From DAOUTY01 sp964453665 (GTDB taxonomy: Bacteria; Chloroflexota; Dehalococcoidia; SZUA-161), in assembly GCA_964453665.1 (NCBI GenBank), contig CAYVQT010000022.1, positions 1-44,480 on the forward strand: 44,480 nucleotides of DNA, in the 5' to 3' direction. How positions within the stretch are numbered: the stretch's first letter is position 1; every line of letters begins with the position of its first letter. Both the position numbers and the translations under genes were made by a program. Below, in pieces: positions 39,132 to 44,480 of the stretch. The notes below the pieces were generated by a model that saw only the letters and a list, made by a program, of their open reading frames with translations, ran no database searches and had not been told where the DNA came from.

Positions 39132-41058
39132 TGTCCCCACCAACATAGAGGATAATCCGCCATTCGTCTTTCTCGTAAACCGGCTGGAACTCGCTCCTGT
39201 GAGCATCGCTGTATCCGATTATGTCCGAGTCCCCGGTGGTAAGAATCAGGCTGTCACCAAACTCCGCTATACGGTCGATTAGCTCGCCATAATTCGCATA
39301 GTGACCGGGTATATTTACCACCGTATTGGTGAAATCCGAGTCCCAGAGGTAATAAGAGAGACCATTGGGAACGTCCGTATATAAAATGGTGGCCCCCGGC
39401 TCCTCCAATAAAATCTGAAATATCTCCTTATCACCGCGACAGGAGGTACAAAGGTCCGAGCTCTGGCAGAAGATACAGAGGTCCGAACTTTGCCGCTCAG
39501 CCAGGGGTTTGCCAATGAAGTCCCCTATCCTCTCAGGGGTGTAATACGGATGGGCGTTACCTGCAAATGCGGTGATAATTATGATCGGAATTGCCATCAG
39601 GGCTATAGTCCTTGTATTCGGTAAATGCTCCATGACCATGACAAAAGAAAGCACTCCGAATGCGCAGAAAAATATTGTATGTCTCGACCACCAGTTCATA
39701 GGAACGACAAGAAAGGCCAGGATAAACACTGCCGCAACCAGCAGATAACCTTTCCAACCCTTCCTCAAGGCAAGGAAAAGAGAAAACACCAGGCTCGGGA
39801 GCAACAGGATAGGAAACACGGGTCCAAATCCTCCCCTCCCCACATCGTAGTTATAGTAGGCATGGTCCCAACCCGGAGCACTACTCTCCAACCAGGCGCT
39901 GATGATGGAATACGGAGCGGTAAATGTTGGGGTATCCTGTGCAAGAGCTTCGAGCGTGGTCGACCCGTGAAACAGAGTCTCGCCAAATACAGTTACTTCG
40001 ATCGGGGCTAGCGGATTGCCGTATGCAATATAGCTGCGGATATACCAGATGCCGCCCACCGCCAGAATCGGAATCATATAAAGAAAACATCCCCCTAAAA
40101 ATCCCCTTCCAAGCGAGAACAACCGCTGTCCGTCTGCATATCTATTATTTCTTATGTCACGGAGAAGCAATAATAAAAGAATCAGGGAGATTATCAGACC
40201 CGGCAGGATGAATGTATACTTCGCGCCGATCATCACTCCAACCGCTAATCCCAGTATTACCAGATTTATCCCCGGTTTATTCCTGAGCAGCAGGAAATTA
40301 ACGGCTATGACGAACATTGCGGAAACAGAAAGGTCTATGTAACAAGTCGTGGCCTGCTGAATCACAACAGGAACAAAAAGGAAAATCAGGGCAAATAGGG
40401 CATTTCGTGGTTTGACGCCGACTTTTCTCGCGATTCCGTAGATGCCGACAACGGCGGCGAGGGCAAACAGCACTTGAGTGCCATTTACCAGAATATCATT
40501 ACACGGATAGATGACATTCCATAAAAACAGCAGTTCAATATTGAAAGGATACGTATTGACATAAATTCGCCCCGCTTCGAACTGTTCAATCCCACCGCTC
40601 TGTAAAATATGGGCGACTTTAGGCAAATGGTACGACATAGCGTCCCAGGCATAGGGCGGGAAAAGATATGCTTGAAAAGCCCACCATAACACTTGCAAAA
40701 CTGAAAGGAAAAAAATTATCGACAGTATCCTGTTCCCGCGTAATAAATTCAGGAGACCGGTTATAACGCTTCTCGCTTCTTTTAACTGTCTGAGCGGCTC
40801 TCTACGGCCTGCGCCTGCAAATATGAGAATGCATATAGAAATGACAACGTTTAAAATCGAAAGATTTACGACGGTCAGCTGAAGTGCAAACCCCAGGGCC
40901 GCCTCAGTAAGGATTATCTGGGAAATGCCGAGCACGAATGCCGCGAGTATACGGTCCCCGAATGAATAAACCCCGGAGTATCTTTTCGTAAGGAGGTAAT
41001 AGGGAGCGAAGAAAACAAACGTTGTGAGGAATATGTACAGAAACAGCCCTGATAACAT
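39124..41058 (-). CDS. GT39-like integral membrane glycosyltransferase
   Basis: A 644-residue polytopic protein with about a dozen helices, resembling GT-C-fold enzymes (ArnT/PMT-like) that move sugars from polyprenyl-phosphate donors on the outer face of the membrane. The first outside loop has FPPYAWDAMSYHLPKVAHIL with the catalytic-type Asp near 138, and a later loop holds VPMNWWSRHTIFF. The C-terminal soluble part (about 510-644) carries a tandem nine-residue duplication, QSSDLCIFC then QSSDLCTSC. Acceptor unknown; cell-envelope polysaccharide or protein glycosylation is likely. Confidence 0.78.
   Translation of the reverse strand: MLSGLFLYIFLTTFVFFAPYYLLTKRYSGVYSFGDRILAAFVLGISQIILTEAALGFALQLTVVNLSILNVVISICILIFAGAGRREPLRQLKEARSVITGLLNLLRGNRILSIIFFLSVLQVLWWAFQAYLFPPYAWDAMSYHLPKVAHILQSGGIEQFEAGRIYVNTYPFNIELLFLWNVIYPCNDILVNGTQVLFALAAVVGIYGIARKVGVKPRNALFALIFLFVPVVIQQATTCYIDLSVSAMFVIAVNFLLLRNKPGINLVILGLAVGVMIGAKYTFILPGLIISLILLLLLLRDIRNNRYADGQRLFSLGRGFLGGCFLYMIPILAVGGIWYIRSYIAYGNPLAPIEVTVFGETLFHGSTTLEALAQDTPTFTAPYSIISAWLESSAPGWDHAYYNYDVGRGGFGPVFPILLLPSLVFSLFLALRKGWKGYLLVAAVFILAFLVVPMNWWSRHTIFFCAFGVLSFVMVMEHLPNTRTIALMAIPIIIITAFAGNAHPYYTPERIGDFIGKPLAERQSSDLCIFCQSSDLCTSCRGDKEIFQILLEEPGATILYTDVPNGLSYYLWDSDFTNTVVNIPGHYANYGELIDRIAEFGDSLILTTGDSDIIGYSDAHRSEFQPVYEKDEWRIILYVGGDNV
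39440..39493. repeat. 27-bp tandem duplication inside the glycosyltransferase gene
   Basis: Units 39440-39466 and 39467-39493 are about 75 percent identical and in frame, adding one QSSDLCxxC unit with a CxxC-type pair. The divergence of the copies shows it is not a very recent slippage. Confidence 0.75.
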
Positions 41059-41232
41059 CTTCTAACGCCCGGGAAAGTATGTAGCCCCGCTGCCTTTATA
41101 TATATCACGTCTGCCCAAGCATCGCTGGCGATGCTAACAAAAGGGCCAATGTATTGTCAACCTGCGAAGTAGCGGCGCAATTGCTAGCAACAGGGCTGGG
41201 TGGTATAATTTTCATTGACGAAAGGAGGGCAA

Positions 41233-42675
41233 ATGGCCGGGATAACATCTTATGGCGCCTACGTCCCACTACAACGCATTGTCCGCAAGACCATTTCCGC
41301 AGCTACCGGATGGTCGACTTCGGCAGCCTCCTTGCCGGGGGAGAAGGCGGTAGCCAATTACGATGAGGACAGCCTCACCATGGCAGTGGCCGCTTCCATA
41401 GACTGTCTGTATGATGCCGCAAGGGAAAAGATCGACGGTTTGTACTTCGCTACCACCACCCCCCCTTACAGGGAGAGGCAGAATGCTGCAATAATCGCCA
41501 CCTCGCTCGATCTGCACCCTGATATTCGTACCTGCGACTTCAGCGATTCTATCAAGGCAGGGACAGGGGCTCTGCTAGCCGCATGCGACGCTGTGAAAGC
41601 AGGGGCAGATGAAAACATCCTGGTATGTGCCTCGGATTGCCGCCTGGGCAAGGCCGGCGGCCCACAGGAAGTTATATTCGGAGAGGGCGCTGCAGCTATG
41701 GTCGTGGGTAATACCGACGTCATCGCCAGCCTGGAAGGCTACTACTCGCTTTCCTATGACTTCATGGACCAGTGGAGAGCGGACGGAGATAAATATAATC
41801 GTATATGGGAAGACAGGTGGATTCGAGACGAAGGGTATACCAAGTTCATACCCGAGGCCATATCCGGCCTGTTGCAGAAATACGGGCTGGATATAAAGGA
41901 CTTCGCCAAGGTCGTGTACCCCTGCATTTACCTCAGGGAGCATGCGGGAATAGCGAAGCGGCTGCAACTCGATCCCGCTCAAATCCAGCAGGAGATGCTT
42001 ACCACCATAGGAGACACCGGCTCTGCCCATTCACTGATGATGCTCGTCGCAGCACTTGAAGACGCTAAGCCTGGCGATAAAATCCTGCTTGCCAGCTACG
42101 GCAACGGAAGCGATGCCCTGTTCTTCGAGGTGACCGAGCAAATTGAGAAGGCCAGGGATAGAATGGGGGTCAAGAGGTATCTGGCTTCAAGGAAAGAGCT
42201 GACCAACTATGAGAGGTTTTCGTCCTACCGCGACGTAGTGCCAATGGAGATGGGCCTCCGCGGGGAGGTCGGGCCTTCTATGGTATCCCTGATGTGGCGG
42301 GACCGTAAGACTATCCTTGGCCTCATCGGTGCCAGATGTAAAAAGTGCGGTACACCGCAATATCCCTACCAGCGAGTGTGTGTGAATCCCGACTGCGGAG
42401 CCATCGACGAAATGGAAGAGTACCGCTTCTCCGACAAGAAATGCAAGCTCTTCAGCTACACTATGGACAGCCTTGCCTTCAGTGCCAGCCCCCCGGAGAT
42501 GTACGGAGTGGTTGACTTCGAAGGAGGAGGAAGATTCACTTTCAATATCACCGACTGCGATCCGGAATCACTCGCAGTGGACATGCCGGTAGAGATGACC
42601 TTTCGCAGAAAGTACGTCGATAACGTGCGGGGCATACACGGTTACTTCTGGAAAGCGATGCCGGCGAGAGCATAA
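41233..42675 (+). CDS. HMG-CoA-synthase-like protein fused to DUF35 (zinc ribbon/OB fold)
   Basis: A 480-residue fusion. Residues 1-330 have the thiolase-superfamily fold of archaeal HMG-CoA synthases (MAGITSYGAYVP, GDTGSAHSLMMLVAALEDA, YGNGSDALFFEV). At the catalytic-cysteine place (family FACKAGT) this protein reads SDSIKAGT, with Ile107, so acyl-enzyme chemistry is unlikely. The C-terminal part has a zinc ribbon (CKKCG near 376, then CVNPDCG) and an OB fold, as in DUF35 proteins that bridge thiolase and synthase in archaea. AAAGGAGGG just before ATG 41233 supports the start. A thiolase gene follows after 101 bases. Confidence 0.88.
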   Translation: MAGITSYGAYVPLQRIVRKTISAATGWSTSAASLPGEKAVANYDEDSLTMAVAASIDCLYDAAREKIDGLYFATTTPPYRERQNAAIIATSLDLHPDIRTCDFSDSIKAGTGALLAACDAVKAGADENILVCASDCRLGKAGGPQEVIFGEGAAAMVVGNTDVIASLEGYYSLSYDFMDQWRADGDKYNRIWEDRWIRDEGYTKFIPEAISGLLQKYGLDIKDFAKVVYPCIYLREHAGIAKRLQLDPAQIQQEMLTTIGDTGSAHSLMMLVAALEDAKPGDKILLASYGNGSDALFFEVTEQIEKARDRMGVKRYLASRKELTNYERFSSYRDVVPMEMGLRGEVGPSMVSLMWRDRKTILGLIGARCKKCGTPQYPYQRVCVNPDCGAIDEMEEYRFSDKKCKLFSYTMDSLAFSASPPEMYGVVDFEGGGRFTFNITDCDPESLAVDMPVEMTFRRKYVDNVRGIHGYFWKAMPARA

Positions 42676-42776
42676 AACTCCTTGTGGTCCCCCTCACCCG
42701 GCGGGAGGGGGTTAAGGACAGGGGAATTTGCGCGGCGGTGTTTGCAGGGTGCTAGAAACAGATAAGGAGGCGAAAA

Positions 42777-43982
42777 ATGCCACAGGGCATAAAAGATAAA
42801 GTCGCAGTTATTGGAATGGGATGCACCCGATTTGGTGAACTCTGGAATAAAAGCCCGGAAGACCTGATGGTCGATGCTTTTAAAGAAGCTATTGAGGATG
42901 CGGGGATAGAGAAAAAGGATATTCAAGCCGCCTGGCAGGGGGGGCCAGAGTTTACCTCGGTTAATGTGGGGGACAGTGCCCTGCCCCTGGCCCAGACCTT
43001 GAAGCTGCCATTCATTCCGGTTACCAAGGTTGAGAATATGTGCGCCAGCGGTTCGGAGGCTTTCAGAGGCGCGTGTTACGCCGTGGCCTCAGGAGCGTGC
43101 GACATCGCTTTGGCACTGGGCGTGGAGAAGCTCAAGGACACCGGCTACGGCGGGCTTCCCGAATTCACCCACTGGGCGGTCATCGGAACAAAACACAGGA
43201 TTATCGGCGCCAACCAGACTGCCCCGGGGATGTTCGCCATGCTGGCCACCAGGTACTTCAGCAGATATAGCCTCAGTCCCGAGGAGGGCAAGAGAATGCT
43301 GGCCGAGGTATCGGCCAAGAGCCACCATAATGGCTCTATGAACCCCAAAGCCCACCTGCGCAGGGAGGTAACAGCGGAGCAGATAATGAACGCCCCTATC
43401 GTCGCCTGGCCCCTGGGATTGTTCGACTGCTGCGGGGTAAGCGACGGAGCCGCAGCGGCCATCGTCTGCAGAGCCGATATGGCGAAGGACTTCCGTGCCG
43501 ACCCCGTCTACGTCAAGTCGCTCCAGATATCCGCGTGCTCGGGTGAGGAGGAGATGTACACCGATTATGATTATACCCACGTGGAGACAACCACCCGCGC
43601 AGCGGCCAAAGCTTACGAGGAAGCAGGGATAAAGAACGCGCGCGACGAAATAAGCATGGCCGAGGTTCACGACTGCTTCTCCATCACCGAGGCGGTTACC
43701 ATGGAGGACCTGCAGTTCAGCCCCAGGGGTAAGGTTAAGGACGATGTTATGAGCGGCCGCTTCAACCTTGACGGAGCACAGCCTATCCAGCCCGATGGAG
43801 GCCTGAAGTGCTTCGGACACCCTATTGCCGCCTCCGGAATACGGATGATCTATGAAATGTACCTGCAGCTTCAGGGCAGAGCCGACAAGCGGCAGCTGAA
43901 GGACCCCAGGTACGGTCTCACCCATAACCTGGGCGGCATACCTTACCGGAGCGTGGCCAGTATCATTATCATAGGGCTATAG
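42777..43982 (+). CDS. thiolase-family acyltransferase (SCP-x/archaeal ACAT type)
   Basis: A 401-residue thiolase. The nucleophile Cys89 is in VENMCASGSEAFRGAC, followed by VHDCFSITEA near 300 and the C-terminal GGLKCFGHPIAASG with the GHP motif near 347, so catalytic residues are in place. Members of this branch make acetoacetyl-CoA or cleave 3-ketoacyl-CoAs, and in archaea they form a complex with HMG-CoA synthase and DUF35. AAGGAGG precedes ATG 42777. It follows the HMG-CoA-synthase-like/DUF35 gene across a 101-base gap that includes a CACCCGGCGGGAGGGG repeat piece. Confidence 0.9.
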   Translation: MPQGIKDKVAVIGMGCTRFGELWNKSPEDLMVDAFKEAIEDAGIEKKDIQAAWQGGPEFTSVNVGDSALPLAQTLKLPFIPVTKVENMCASGSEAFRGACYAVASGACDIALALGVEKLKDTGYGGLPEFTHWAVIGTKHRIIGANQTAPGMFAMLATRYFSRYSLSPEEGKRMLAEVSAKSHHNGSMNPKAHLRREVTAEQIMNAPIVAWPLGLFDCCGVSDGAAAAIVCRADMAKDFRADPVYVKSLQISACSGEEEMYTDYDYTHVETTTRAAAKAYEEAGIKNARDEISMAEVHDCFSITEAVTMEDLQFSPRGKVKDDVMSGRFNLDGAQPIQPDGGLKCFGHPIAASGIRMIYEMYLQLQGRADKRQLKDPRYGLTHNLGGIPYRSVASIIIIGL

Positions 43983-44030
43983 CGGGTGGTTTAAATCAAC
44001 CGCACTAATCCCATTATGCTTTTTCATGAG

Positions 44031-44130
44031 GGGGCGACCGCATCGGGTCGCCCCTACTTTTCGCCGTTAATGGTGAGCCCTTCGACACGCTCAGGGCGAA
44101 CGAAGGTGTCATCGCGAGCGCAGCGAAGCA
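44031..44130. repeat. GGGCGACC palindrome and neighbouring repeat pieces
   Basis: GGGGCGACCGCATCGGGTCGCCCCT (44031-44055; halves GGGGCGACC and GGTCGCCCC) is the third copy of this palindrome. It is followed by AGCCCTTCGACACGCTCAGG and a GCGAGCGCAGCGAAGCACCC piece. 43983-44285 holds no gene I can support. Confidence 0.7.
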
Positions 44131-44285
44131 CCCCTCCCTCTAACCTGATATTACGTACGCTGGTGCTTAGACAGACGAAAGTTCATCTCACACGCAACGC
44201 CGTATCTTCGACCAGGTAGGGCATGGATACTGTATCCTGATATAAAAAGGTGCGAGGAAGGCTAAATTTAATAGGCTATATAATG

Positions 44286-44318
44286 AAGGTACGCATCCGA
44301 TTGGATGCGTACCTTTTT
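44286..44318 (+). terminator. strong Rho-independent terminator without an obvious gene
   Basis: AAGGTACGCATCC (44286-44298), loop GATT, GGATGCGTACCTT (44303-44315) and a T run to 44318. It is the best terminator in the window. The nearest plus-strand gene is the thiolase ending 43982, 300 bases upstream, so it either ends that long 3' region or an unseen RNA. 44319-44480 is AT-rich with repeated TATAATT boxes near the end and no gene. Confidence 0.8.
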
Positions 44319-44480
44319 CAGATTGAAATAGGATCTACTTTTTTGATATGAGAAAAAGGAACGCTTTATATCTGATGAGGTGGGATTCATGAAAAAACAC
44401 AAATGAACTAGATGTCCAATATATTCACCTAGTACCATGTAACATATAAGTATTCGTATAATTGTGGTATAATTATGGTA

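Noticed and set aside
1..44480. CRISPR array, prophage or rRNA operon
   Set aside because: No regularly spaced direct repeats with unique spacers, no structural phage genes, and no rRNA sequence were seen; repeats are dispersed palindromes.

Overview
The window looks like a chromosome segment from an anaerobic bacterium of the Chloroflexota, most likely an uncultured member of the Dehalococcoidia. That assignment is inference. It rests on the mix of housekeeping genes (citramalate synthase route, several 2[4Fe-4S] ferredoxins, a flavodoxin-ferredoxin fusion, TldD/PmbA, an archaeal-like HMG-CoA-synthase/DUF35 plus thiolase pair), on many small orphan genes, and on intergenic DNA packed with modular palindromic repeats. 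No rRNA, CRISPR array or complete transposase gene is visible. One tRNA gene (Glu, UUC) is present.

Layout. 1-3960: an AT-rich accessory island with an orphan SAM methyltransferase and a TdeIII-like type II restriction-modification pair, ending exactly at the 3' end of dnaN. A 16-bp copy of the dnaN end sits on the far side of the island. 3960-7767: dnaN, a GNAT acetyltransferase, a ROK sugar kinase and a HEAT-repeat protein. 7768-8143: repeats. 8144-13034: a pmbA/tldD gene block on the minus strand, broken up by two HicBA toxin-antitoxin pairs and a flavodoxin-ferredoxin gene. A relic of the pmbA start lies beyond the first HicBA pair. 13035-22650: a loose region of very small membrane, Cys-rich or orphan proteins, a candidate structured RNA with a near-consensus promoter, a nitroreductase, ferredoxin, a CheY-like receiver, relics possibly of an integrase end, and a repeated promoter-like palindrome. 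22656-28892: enoyl-CoA hydratase, fpg, polA, a Mth938-like gene, ferredoxin, coaD and rsmD. 28951-29825: a transposase-less element with inverted termini and an 8-bp target duplication, carrying two AT-rich genes, one with a HEPN-like R-x4-H motif. 29964-34573: a tight plus-strand run of cimA, a phosphoglycerate-mutase-like gene, nth, a QueG-like Fe-S gene and argC. 34621-38760: tRNA-Glu, repeats and orphan genes, and an alpha/beta hydrolase. 38886-41058: a GT39-like membrane glycosyltransferase with a small membrane partner. 41233-43982: the HMG-CoA-synthase-like/DUF35 fusion and a thiolase. 43983-44480: repeats and an orphan terminator.

How genes work together. fpg and polA are adjacent and both serve DNA repair; nth lies in another operon about 5 kb away. 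coaD and rsmD overlap by 4 bp. cimA and argC feed isoleucine and arginine synthesis. tldD and pmbA normally form a heterodimeric protease. The last two genes resemble the thiolase/HMG-CoA-synthase/DUF35 sets of archaea, but the synthase-like protein lacks the catalytic cysteine, so its role is probably different.

The most interesting signals are the cargo-only transposon at 28959-29817, the dnaN-end duplication around the restriction island, the HicBA insertion at the start of pmbA, the promoter-like repeat found four times, and the candidate RNA near 14117.
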